Assembly: GCF_029625435.1 (NCBI RefSeq)
Contig: NZ_CP121208.1
Location: forward strand, 744,001-808,000
DNA: 64,000 bases
Origin: Arcanobacterium canis
GTDB lineage: Bacteria; Actinomycetota; Actinomycetes; Actinomycetales; Actinomycetaceae
Reading direction: 5' to 3'
Position numbers and translations under genes: made by a program. This document shows positions 46,646 to 54,415 of the stretch, one piece after another (position 1 is the stretch's first letter; each line of letters opens with the position of its first letter). Under the pieces are notes generated by a model. It was not told the origin of the DNA and made no database searches. It saw only the letters and a list, made by a program, of their open reading frames with translations.

Positions 46646-47262
46646 TTGCGTAGCTTTCTGCGCAGACTACGGACCCGCTTGAGAACTGAGCCGATTGGCG
46701 TGTCCGTGACGAAATGCCATTCTCGTTTCCAATCAGCAAATCTGATTGCGAGTTCGTCGTAGTCAGTGTTATCCCCAATTTTTGGGCGCTCAACGAGCGT
46801 TTCGAACGGAACATGCGCTCCGGAAGCAATTTGGGCACTGGCAAGGTCCTCGTCGGCACGCTGTGAGCGTTGTGCGGTAAGGCAGTGGCCGAGGGTGACA
46901 ACTGCGAGTGCTGCGTCGAGATCGAAGGGCGGCGACGGGGCGTACTCGGGCGGCCCGATCCACAGTGCCTCGCCGTTGATGCACGCTACACGCGGTGGTT
47001 GAATATGCGCCAGTACTCCCGCAAGTGAGTCAGTCCCAACGACGAGAAGCGGACAGTTTGCGTCAGCTGCGCAAGCTTCAACCTGGCCGAGCGTCAGGGA
47101 ATCGAGGTCGGCCACCACTCCATCCACTTCTGTGATGATCTGCGCGAGGGCCTCGATACTTGGAACAAAAACAGAGCCACTGGGAAGTGCAGGAATCATG
47201 CCTGTTTGGCCCATATATGCCAGTGTTCCCTCAGGCCACATATGCTGTCCCGTCATCGTCAT
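46636..47262 (-). CDS. Protein of unknown function in the glycopolymer operon
   Basis: About 208 residues from the ATG at 47262, which has GGTGGAG upstream and overlaps the ABC ATPase gene by 32 bases; ATGs at 47256 and 47241 are alternatives. I do not recognise the family. It has a mixed alpha/beta pattern (VDGVVADLDSLTLGQVEA, CPLLVVGTDSLAGVLAHI), a middle helix set and a very basic C-terminus (VLKRVRSLRRKLRKWF). No membrane segment or signal peptide is seen. Tight overlaps on both sides tie it to the exporter and the glycosyltransferase. Confidence 0.7.
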   Translation of the reverse strand: MTMTGQHMWPEGTLAYMGQTGMIPALPSGSVFVPSIEALAQIITEVDGVVADLDSLTLGQVEACAADANCPLLVVGTDSLAGVLAHIQPPRVACINGEALWIGPPEYAPSPPFDLDAALAVVTLGHCLTAQRSQRADEDLASAQIASGAHVPFETLVERPKIGDNTDYDELAIRFADWKREWHFVTDTPIGSVLKRVRSLRRKLRKWF

Positions 47263-48106
47263 GCATGAGCTCCACCCTTGGGAAGCGCGCACGGCAATCT
47301 GCCTCGATTTCAGCCATGATCTTCGGGCTGCCCTTGGCTGAATGCCAGGCCCACCGTTCGTACATCTTAGTGATTTCTTCGGGGTCGCCGTCGGCAAGAA
47401 TTCCACCGTCATGCAACCAAATCACGCGGTTACACAGTTCACGGATGAGTGTCGGGGAGTGGGAAACAACGAAGACGGTACCTGCTGATTCGAGAGTTTC
47501 TTGCATCCGCTTTTCGGATTTCTCCTTAAAAGCAGTGTCACCGGTGGCAAGGGCTTCGTCGATGAGAAGGATTTCTGGGCGCGCCGTCGTCGAAATAGCG
47601 AAGCGTAAACGTGCCGCCATGCCTGATGAATAAGTTTTCATTGGACGGTGAATTGCCGTGCCGATCGACGTGAAAGCGACAATGTCAGGAAGTGCAGCAT
47701 CGGCTTCCTCCGGGCTCATCCCCATCGCCAGGCAACCAAGGCGGGCGTTTTCGTAACCGGAAAGTTCAGGGACGAGCGCAGCAGAGACTCCGAGAAGGAC
47801 CGGCTGGCTTGCTGCATACACTTTGCCTGAGGCCGGTGATTCCGCTCCGGCAATGATTCGTAATAGCGTGGACTTTCCAGCGCCGTTATGGCCGACGAGA
47901 CCAACAGATTCACCACTCTTTGCCACGAGGGTCAGATCAGTGAATGGTGCAACATCCACCAGCGGTGGGCGGCCGAGTAGTTTTCCTTTGACCTTCTGAA
48001 TAAAGGAGGCATTTTTGCGTTCCTCAGGAGATGTTGACGGAGTTTTGTACAGCACCGATACTTTGTCGAGGATGATGTTGTATTCGAGTTTGTTGCTACT
48101 TGACAT
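47231..48106 (-). CDS. Polysaccharide/teichoic acid ABC exporter ATPase (Wzt/TagH type)
   Basis: About 291 residues from the ATG at 48106 (MSSSNKLEYN). After an extended N-terminal strand region typical of exporters, it has Walker A GLVGHNGAGKST, signature MKTYSSGMAARLRFA, Walker B ILLIDEALATGD and switch His VVSHS. It lacks the extra C-terminal carbohydrate-binding domain found in some Wzt proteins. With the permease encoded just upstream it would flip the undecaprenyl-linked polymer across the membrane. Confidence 0.92.
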   Translation of the reverse strand: MSSSNKLEYNIILDKVSVLYKTPSTSPEERKNASFIQKVKGKLLGRPPLVDVAPFTDLTLVAKSGESVGLVGHNGAGKSTLLRIIAGAESPASGKVYAASQPVLLGVSAALVPELSGYENARLGCLAMGMSPEEADAALPDIVAFTSIGTAIHRPMKTYSSGMAARLRFAISTTARPEILLIDEALATGDTAFKEKSEKRMQETLESAGTVFVVSHSPTLIRELCNRVIWLHDGGILADGDPEEITKMYERWAWHSAKGSPKIMAEIEADCRARFPRVELMHDDDGTAYVA

Positions 48107-48944
48107 TGGAGAGCTTCTCCTCGTTGTACCAGAAAAGGACAAACCCGATGATGAAAGTCATCAGGCTCCATGTGGTGAACGAATACCACAGCCATGCGTG
48201 AGGAAGGCGGTTATACACCAATAGTTCACGGCACAATTCGAGGAACTGCCACCCCGGGTTGATTTGCATGACTGCCACAACTTTGTGATGTCCCTGGAAT
48301 TGTTCAATGGCCCAAATCACTCCAGATCCGTAGAACCAGAATCGGGTGATGACTGGCCATATAAATTTGAGATCCGGCACGAGCGTGGTCATGGCAGAGG
48401 TGAAAAATGCCAGGCCCAGTCCAAAGGGAAGAGCAATCGCGAATGCGAGGGGGAAGAGTAGCCACGTCCAGTAGGGAAGTGAGTGCGGGGGGACAATCAC
48501 GATGAAAAGGATCGTGGCATATAGCGTGGGCAGGAAATCGTACAGATTTCGTAGCGTAAAAGAAAACACCAGGGATGCTCTGGGAAAACTGAAGGCTCGA
48601 ATGAGATTTCGCCCATTGGTGATGATATTCGTTGCTCCGCCGAACTGATTCGTCAGGAACTGGAAAAACGTCACGCCGACCACGAGGTAGCCCACGAAAC
48701 CTGCACGGCTCTGAGAAAAACCGAGTAGCACGCCGAAGATAACGTAGTACACGGCCGCATTGAGGAAAGGGCTGAGAATGAGCCAGGCTGTTCCGAGGGC
48801 GGTGTCTTTGATTGATCCGTACGCCTTAGCCTTTGATTCACGTTGGATAAAGTAGCGACGTGCCCAGAGGCCTTTGATGTACTCAAGCATTGGGGGGCGG
48901 GCGCCGATGGGCTTGTACTGCCCCAAATCCACTTTTGCATTCAC
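48096..48944 (-). CDS. Polysaccharide/teichoic acid ABC exporter permease (Wzm/TagG type)
   Basis: A 282-residue ABC-2 type permease with six hydrophobic segments. It includes the early DTALGTAWLILSPFLNAAVYYVIFG and the loop FLTNQFGGATNIITNGRNLIRAFSFPR, which matches TagG/Wzm proteins. Its stop overlaps the ATPase start. It forms the membrane channel for export of the glycopolymer. Confidence 0.93.
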   Translation of the reverse strand: MNAKVDLGQYKPIGARPPMLEYIKGLWARRYFIQRESKAKAYGSIKDTALGTAWLILSPFLNAAVYYVIFGVLLGFSQSRAGFVGYLVVGVTFFQFLTNQFGGATNIITNGRNLIRAFSFPRASLVFSFTLRNLYDFLPTLYATILFIVIVPPHSLPYWTWLLFPLAFAIALPFGLGLAFFTSAMTTLVPDLKFIWPVITRFWFYGSGVIWAIEQFQGHHKVVAVMQINPGWQFLELCRELLVYNRLPHAWLWYSFTTWSLMTFIIGFVLFWYNEEKLSNVK

Positions 48945-48996
48945 CCCACTAATTTACCAGATTGGCATTTTCGTGGGATATTGCGAACCTGGGTGG

Positions 48997-49395
48997 CTAA
49001 TTTACTGCCTGATCGGCTTCGAGCAGCGCTTTACGTGAGGCGAAGTTCCACACCATGACGAGCGCGGTAGCAAAGATTTTCGAGATCATGTAGTTCACGG
49101 CGAAAAGGCCGGTGAGTACCCACATAGTGAGATTGTTGAGCAGGAGACCAATGAGCGCCAAAACAACAAAAATGGTGAACTCATACGATCGCTTGAGATC
49201 ATCGCGTCGTTGAAAAACGTATTTCATCGAGGCAATGTAGTTGAATACCAGTGAGATGATGTACGCAATCGTTGCGCCTACAAGGTAATTTATCCCAGCC
49301 AGAGAGACTAATCCCCACAGGATGAGGAAATCGAGGGCAGTTGCGAATACGCCGACAATTCCAAACTTGGAAATCTGGGTGAGTAGTCCCTTCAT
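48997..49395 (-). CDS. GtrA-like membrane protein
   Basis: A 132-residue protein with four membrane segments and the GtrA pattern: LTQISKFGIVGVFATALDFL at the start, LVFNYIASMKYVFQRRDD in the middle, MVWNFASRKALLE at the end. GtrA-family proteins are thought to flip polyprenyl-phosphate-linked sugars. The gene for a GtrB-like transferase lies upstream on the same strand, the usual pairing for adding side-chain sugars outside the membrane. Confidence 0.9.
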   Translation of the reverse strand: MKGLLTQISKFGIVGVFATALDFLILWGLVSLAGINYLVGATIAYIISLVFNYIASMKYVFQRRDDLKRSYEFTIFVVLALIGLLLNNLTMWVLTGLFAVNYMISKIFATALVMVWNFASRKALLEADQAVN

Positions 49396-49463
49396 CGTAG
49401 TCTCTCCTGCTGTGATGTCTTTACTTGGGTGCCGTTGTCATCCAGATCGTGACAACGAAGTAA

Positions 49464-50426
49464 TTAGTTCTCGATACCGACAGATTCTTCGATAAGGAAA
49501 CGCGGCCGATGCTTCGTCTCGAGATATATTTTTCCGATGTATTCGCCAATAACTCCGAGGCTTAGGAGCTGGATCCCGCCCAGTATCAACACGATGCACA
49601 TTAAGGATGCCCATCCGACGACGGTTGCGCCAGTGAACGTCGCAACAAGCACCCAAATAATTGAGAGAAAACCAAAAAGGCTGAAGAGTAGCCCGAGCGC
49701 TGTAACAATACGGATCGGTTTAATCGACAGGCTCGTAATACCGTTAAATGCGAGAGCAAGCATCTTGCCCAAGGGATAGTGACTTTCACCCGCAATACGC
49801 TCAGCACGCTCGTATTCGACCGTGGTACTCGAATATCCGACGAGTGGTACGAGACCCCGAAGGAAGAGGTTCACTTCTTTAAACTCAGCCAGCCCATTAA
49901 GTGCTCGCGCACTCATGAGACGATAATCAGCATGGTTATAGATCACGTCTGCACCCATTGATTCGAGGAGCTTGTAAAAGCTCTGCGCAGTGAACCGTTT
50001 AAAGAATGTGTCCGTCTCACGCGAGGATCTCACGCCATAGACAACGTCATGTCCGTTGAGGTACTCACGCACCATCTGCTCAACCGCACCGATATCATCT
50101 TGACCATCAGCGTCGAGTGATACTGTGATGTCACAGTGAGAGCGTGCATACATCAAGCCAGCAAGAAGGGCATGTTGATGGCCCCGGTTGCGCGAGAGAG
50201 TGATTCCCGCAAAATGGCGGTTTTCCTCGGCAAGGTTCTTGATGATTGACCATGTCGTATCGCTGGAACCGTCGTTGACAAAGCACACTTGGGATCGTGG
50301 ATCGATGAGACCCTTATCAATCAATTGTGTGAGCTGTTGGTCAAAAAGCGGAGCAGTGATAGGAAGAACCTGTTCCTCGTTATAACAAGGGATGACCATC
50401 CAGAGCAATGGGCGTTGAGAAGACAT
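49464..50426 (-). CDS. Polyprenyl-phosphate glycosyltransferase, GtrB/DPM1-like (GT2)
   Basis: About 320 residues from the ATG at 50426. The catalytic GT-A domain has WMVIPCYNEEQVLPI, VNDGSSDTTW, LSRNRGHQHALLAGL and the metal motif SLDADGQDD. Two C-terminal membrane segments (about 230-300) anchor it. Such enzymes charge undecaprenyl phosphate with glucose or a similar sugar for use by a GtrA flippase and a GT-C transferase. No GT-C transferase gene is visible nearby. Confidence 0.92.
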   Translation of the reverse strand: MSSQRPLLWMVIPCYNEEQVLPITAPLFDQQLTQLIDKGLIDPRSQVCFVNDGSSDTTWSIIKNLAEENRHFAGITLSRNRGHQHALLAGLMYARSHCDITVSLDADGQDDIGAVEQMVREYLNGHDVVYGVRSSRETDTFFKRFTAQSFYKLLESMGADVIYNHADYRLMSARALNGLAEFKEVNLFLRGLVPLVGYSSTTVEYERAERIAGESHYPLGKMLALAFNGITSLSIKPIRIVTALGLLFSLFGFLSIIWVLVATFTGATVVGWASLMCIVLILGGIQLLSLGVIGEYIGKIYLETKHRPRFLIEESVGIEN

Positions 50427-50449
50427 AAGATCCGCTTTCTTTGTTTGAT

Positions 50450-50483
50450 GACGGGGCATAACACTGCAGTGTTATACCCCGTC
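50450..50483 (-). repeat. Intercistronic hairpin between galE and the GtrB-like gene
   Basis: A 15-base inverted repeat (50450-50464 with 50469-50483, one G-U pair on the minus strand) has a TGCA loop. No T-run follows, so it more likely moderates read-through or message decay than fully terminates. Confidence 0.6.
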
Positions 50484-50518
50484 GCTAACGATAGGAACTG
50501 CGTCGAGGGAGAGTCGCG

Positions 50519-51568
50519 CTAGAGCAACGAGTTACTCGAACGTGACTCTGGTTCGTCGTCGGGGTATCCAGCAGGGTTTGCTGATTGGAACCTCCATGTA
50601 TCTTCGCACATTTCGTCAATAGACTTTTCCGCGCTCCACCCCAGCTCGATCTTCGCGCGCGAGGCATCTGCCCAGAAAGCGTCTCGATCGCCGTCTCGGC
50701 GAGGTGCATATTCCACTGGGAGGGTGAGTCCTGACGCTTTCTCGAAAGCGTGAATGAGCTCAAGCACTGAGGTTCCTTGCCCAGTACCAAAATTCCATGC
50801 ACGAACTTTTGTTTCATGGGTAGCGAGGTAATCGAGAGCAGCGACATGACCAGCTGCGAGGTCGTCAACGTGAATATAATCGCGCAAACATGTCCCATCA
50901 GGGGTCGGATAATCTGTGCCAAAGACGAAGAGCTTTTCGCGGCGGCCAGTAGCCACTGCCGCGATAGCAGGCATGAGATTATTCGGGATGCCCAAAGGGT
51001 TCTCGCCAATGGTTCCTGATGTGTGGGCCCCAACAGGGTTGAAGTAGCGAAGGAGTCCGACCTGAATGTCTGTGACTTTCGCTGTATCTGACAAGATGCG
51101 TTCGATCGCAACCTTTGAATACCCGTAAGGGGAGAGGGAATTAATAGCTTCCATGTCCTCTTGGAACGGAATGGGATTATTGCCGTAAACAGTTGCTGAG
51201 GAGGAAAAAACAATCACTCGTGTGCCAGCTTTTGCCATACCGTGTACAAGATTAAAAGTGGTATTGAGATTGGTCTCGTAATACCACAGCGGCTTCTCAA
51301 CCGATTCGCCTACTGCTTTCAAGCCTGCAAAATGAATAACGGCATCTGGCTTCTCTTTGAGGAAAATTTGTTCAGTCAATTCGCGCTCAGTCAAATCAGC
51401 GCGGTACCACGTCAGTGAGGTGCCTGTGAGCTGTTCAAGCCGGTCAATCACGATCGGCTTAGAGTTCGAAAAGTTGTCAACGATGATCGGTTCGTGTCCG
51501 GCCTCGACGAGCTTCACCACAGTGTGAGAGCCTATGAACCCGGCGCCGCCTGCTACGAGCACGCGCAT
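50519..51568 (-). CDS. galE: UDP-glucose 4-epimerase
   Basis: A 349-residue short-chain dehydrogenase-type epimerase: NAD motif VAGGAGFIGSHTVVKL, HFAGLKAVGESVEKPL, catalytic SPYGYSKVAIE (Tyr and Lys), RYFNPVGAHTSGTIGE, and the substrate loop VFGTDYPTPDGTCLRDYIHV. It interconverts UDP-glucose and UDP-galactose. It could serve both the glycopolymer and galactose brought in by the mgl transporter. It is the first minus-strand gene of the locus and divergent from the large TagF-like fusion gene. Confidence 0.96.
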   Translation of the reverse strand: MRVLVAGGAGFIGSHTVVKLVEAGHEPIIVDNFSNSKPIVIDRLEQLTGTSLTWYRADLTERELTEQIFLKEKPDAVIHFAGLKAVGESVEKPLWYYETNLNTTFNLVHGMAKAGTRVIVFSSSATVYGNNPIPFQEDMEAINSLSPYGYSKVAIERILSDTAKVTDIQVGLLRYFNPVGAHTSGTIGENPLGIPNNLMPAIAAVATGRREKLFVFGTDYPTPDGTCLRDYIHVDDLAAGHVAALDYLATHETKVRAWNFGTGQGTSVLELIHAFEKASGLTLPVEYAPRRDGDRDAFWADASRAKIELGWSAEKSIDEMCEDTWRFQSANPAGYPDDEPESRSSNSLL

Positions 51569-51700
51569 TATTTCTCCTTACGATTGGGAATCCAATAACG
51601 ATGGTAGCGCAGTGAGTGCACTTGCAATGGATCGTGTCAGTTGCACGCGTGGTCGGGTAGACTAGCAGAGAGGTTTTATAGCTGACGTTGGAGAGAATAG

Positions 51701-54415
51701 ATGACATCGAAGACCATAGAGAATCCGTTATTTTCGATTGTGATCCCGGTATATAACACAGAGGACTATGTAGCTGAGGCAATTGAGAGTATTGTTCGAC
51801 AGTCATCAAACATGTTTTCTCGCACTGAGGTTCTGCTCGTTGATGATGGGTCTACTGATCAATCTGCACGGATTTGCCAAGGCTTTGTTGATCGTTACCC
51901 TGCTAACATCAAGCTCTTGAGGAAAGAAAATTCGGGAACGAGTGCGTCGAAGAATCTTGGTATTGAGCATGCGCGAGGCGAATATGTGGGTTTCCTCGAC
52001 TCGGATGATCTTTATGAGCCTAATATGCTTGCGGACGTGAGCGCAATGTTCGCGCAGCATCGTGAAGTTCAGGTCGCATCGGTTCCGATGAAGTTTTTCG
52101 GTTCACGGTCGGGTGCTCACCGATTAAACAAAAAGTTTAATCCCGGTACTCGTGTGATCGATGTCCGAGACGACTGGCAAGATGTCCAGCTATCATCGGC
52201 GTCGAGTTTCGTTCGCCGGGAGCTACTCGAGAGAATCCAACTTCGTTTCGACACGCGCATTCACCTAGCCGAGGATGCGAAGTTCATTACGGAAGTAATT
52301 ATGGATAATTATCGTCTCGGTCTCGTGGGGTCCGCCGCCTATATGTATCGAAAGCGTGATGAAGGTTCATCTACAATCGATACTTTTAAGTCAAACAAAG
52401 AGTCCTACATCTCTGTGGTTAAGTATGCTTGGGATTATCTTCTGGAAAAATATCGTAATTCTCTCGGGATTATTCCGAAATATGTTCAAAATGTGGCGAT
52501 GCATGACATGGAGTGGCGCCTGACGGATAAGGCACAGTATGTGCTCAATAGTGCCGAACAATCCCGGTATGAGAAACTCATGCGCTCCGTCCTTCAACGG
52601 ATTGATGTAGATGTTATAATGTCGCAGCGATTCTTAGGTGACGTATACAAGATCTACGCACTTTCCATCAAGTATGGCGAAGACGTCTTTAAAAATGCTG
52701 AACGCGATGGGGCTGCTTTTTTCTATCGCGGTCATAAGGTTTGGCGTTTTGTTACAGAAGGTCTTCCTTTGCGTGTCGACTACCTTAATGTCGACGACGG
52801 CAAGTTGGAACTTCGAGGGGTGTTCTCCGGAATTCATTTCCCAGGGATGGAGATTGGAGTTCTACGAAACGGCGTCTTCCATGCCTTCGATCGAAAAGAA
52901 GCTCCTCAGTGGCGCAAGATAGTGAATAACGGCCACGTTGTCTTCGAACCGTTCGTCGTGGAGGCGCTGTTCCCTGCAGTTCCTGGGGACGTATATCACC
53001 CCGCAGTCAGATTGGGAGATAAGGTCTATCGCGTTCGTTTCTTATTCGAACATATGGCTCGTTTACCTCGTTATGGTGGTGCTCACCGTGTTTTTGGTGA
53101 CATTATGCTCACCAATTTTTCCAACCGCGGACTCGCGGTCGAAAAGGTGACAACGGCGAAGTTGTTCCGTCGTGAGGCGGGATTCAGCCGACGGATTCTG
53201 CGTCCTCTGAAACGCAAGGGTGCGAAGGGCGTTGCTTTACTCGCCTACCGTTGGGTGGCGCAAATTCTCAAGTTCCAAATGACGCGAAAAATTTGGTTAG
53301 TCTCTGATCGACCGTATGCAGCGGGCGATAATGGTGAAGCATTTTTCCGTTATCTTCGTGAGCATACGCCACCGAATGTCGATGCCTACTTTGTCATTCG
53401 TAAGGACTCGCCTGAATGGTCAAAAATGAAGAGACTCGGCAAGGTGATCGATCCTCGCTCAGCGCTTTATCCGTTGTTATTACTTCTGTCGGAGAAAGTG
53501 ATCTCCTCACAGGCAGACGACGTCGTGATTAATGCTTTTGGGGGAATGAAGGCTTTCATTTCTGATATGTATCAGTTTGAGTTCACTTTCTTGCAGCACG
53601 GCCTGACAAAGGATGATCTATCTGGTTGGCTGAATAAGAATTACAAAGACATCCGAGTGTTTGTCACATCAAGCCCATTTGAACAAGCATCAATCGCAAC
53701 TGAACAGTATGGCTACACGAGCCGTGAAGTAGTACTCACTGGGATGCCACGTTTTGATCGGTTAGTTGATCGGTCAACGAAGAAGATTGTTTTTGCGCCG
53801 ACGTGGCGTCAGCAGATCGCTCTGCCTGTTGATGCTGGCTCAGGCCAACGACCATATGCGCCTGGGTTTACGAATAGTCGCTATTATCGTTTTATTCAGG
53901 AGCTCCTGACGCATTCACGTTTGAATGCGGCTCTGGATTCTAACGGGTATGAAGCAGAACTGTTCCTACATCCAAACCATGAGGCAAATTCCTCAGACTT
54001 TACTGATGGTGACCGGTTCAAGGTCAGCATTGGCCCACATGATTACGCGAAAATGTTCGCTGAAGCGAAGATTCTGATCACCGATTATTCATCAGTGGCA
54101 TTCGATTTCGCTTATTTGCGAAAACCTGTCATTTACACTCAGTTTGATCATGATGAGTTCTTCTCTGGACATTCTTACAATGAGGGTTACTTCTCGTATG
54201 AAAACGATGGCTTTGGGCCTGTGACTTACGAGGTTGAAGCAACTGTCGATGCAATCATTGCCGCAATGGCAAACGACGGGGAAATTGCGCAGGAGTATCG
54301 TGAACGAGTTGATCGGTTCTTTGCATTCTCAGATCGACGGAACAGTGAACGCACCTTGGAGGCAATTATCCATTCACATCCTTCCTCAAATGGGTCGACG
54401 GGGGAAACGCGATGA
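51701..54415 (+). CDS. GT2 glycosyltransferase fused to CDP-glycerol glycerophosphotransferase-like domain
   Basis: A 904-residue protein. Residues about 8-260 are a GT2 transferase (FSIVIPVYNTEDYVAEAIES, LVDDGSTDQSARIC, SASKNLGIEHARGEYVGFLD). A middle region (about 350-500) of beta-rich character follows. Residues about 525-895 are a TagF-type domain (KIWLVSDRPYAAGDNGEAFF, FTFLQHGLTKDDLS, VLTGMPRFDRLVD, FAPTWRQQ, LITDYSSVAFDFAYLRKP). It may both initiate with a sugar and add polyol phosphate. Composition is visibly richer in A and T than the housekeeping genes around it, suggesting transfer from elsewhere. It overlaps the next gene by four bases. Confidence 0.88.
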   Translation: MTSKTIENPLFSIVIPVYNTEDYVAEAIESIVRQSSNMFSRTEVLLVDDGSTDQSARICQGFVDRYPANIKLLRKENSGTSASKNLGIEHARGEYVGFLDSDDLYEPNMLADVSAMFAQHREVQVASVPMKFFGSRSGAHRLNKKFNPGTRVIDVRDDWQDVQLSSASSFVRRELLERIQLRFDTRIHLAEDAKFITEVIMDNYRLGLVGSAAYMYRKRDEGSSTIDTFKSNKESYISVVKYAWDYLLEKYRNSLGIIPKYVQNVAMHDMEWRLTDKAQYVLNSAEQSRYEKLMRSVLQRIDVDVIMSQRFLGDVYKIYALSIKYGEDVFKNAERDGAAFFYRGHKVWRFVTEGLPLRVDYLNVDDGKLELRGVFSGIHFPGMEIGVLRNGVFHAFDRKEAPQWRKIVNNGHVVFEPFVVEALFPAVPGDVYHPAVRLGDKVYRVRFLFEHMARLPRYGGAHRVFGDIMLTNFSNRGLAVEKVTTAKLFRREAGFSRRILRPLKRKGAKGVALLAYRWVAQILKFQMTRKIWLVSDRPYAAGDNGEAFFRYLREHTPPNVDAYFVIRKDSPEWSKMKRLGKVIDPRSALYPLLLLLSEKVISSQADDVVINAFGGMKAFISDMYQFEFTFLQHGLTKDDLSGWLNKNYKDIRVFVTSSPFEQASIATEQYGYTSREVVLTGMPRFDRLVDRSTKKIVFAPTWRQQIALPVDAGSGQRPYAPGFTNSRYYRFIQELLTHSRLNAALDSNGYEAELFLHPNHEANSSDFTDGDRFKVSIGPHDYAKMFAEAKILITDYSSVAFDFAYLRKPVIYTQFDHDEFFSGHSYNEGYFSYENDGFGPVTYEVEATVDAIIAAMANDGEIAQEYRERVDRFFAFSDRRNSERTLEAIIHSHPSSNGSTGETR

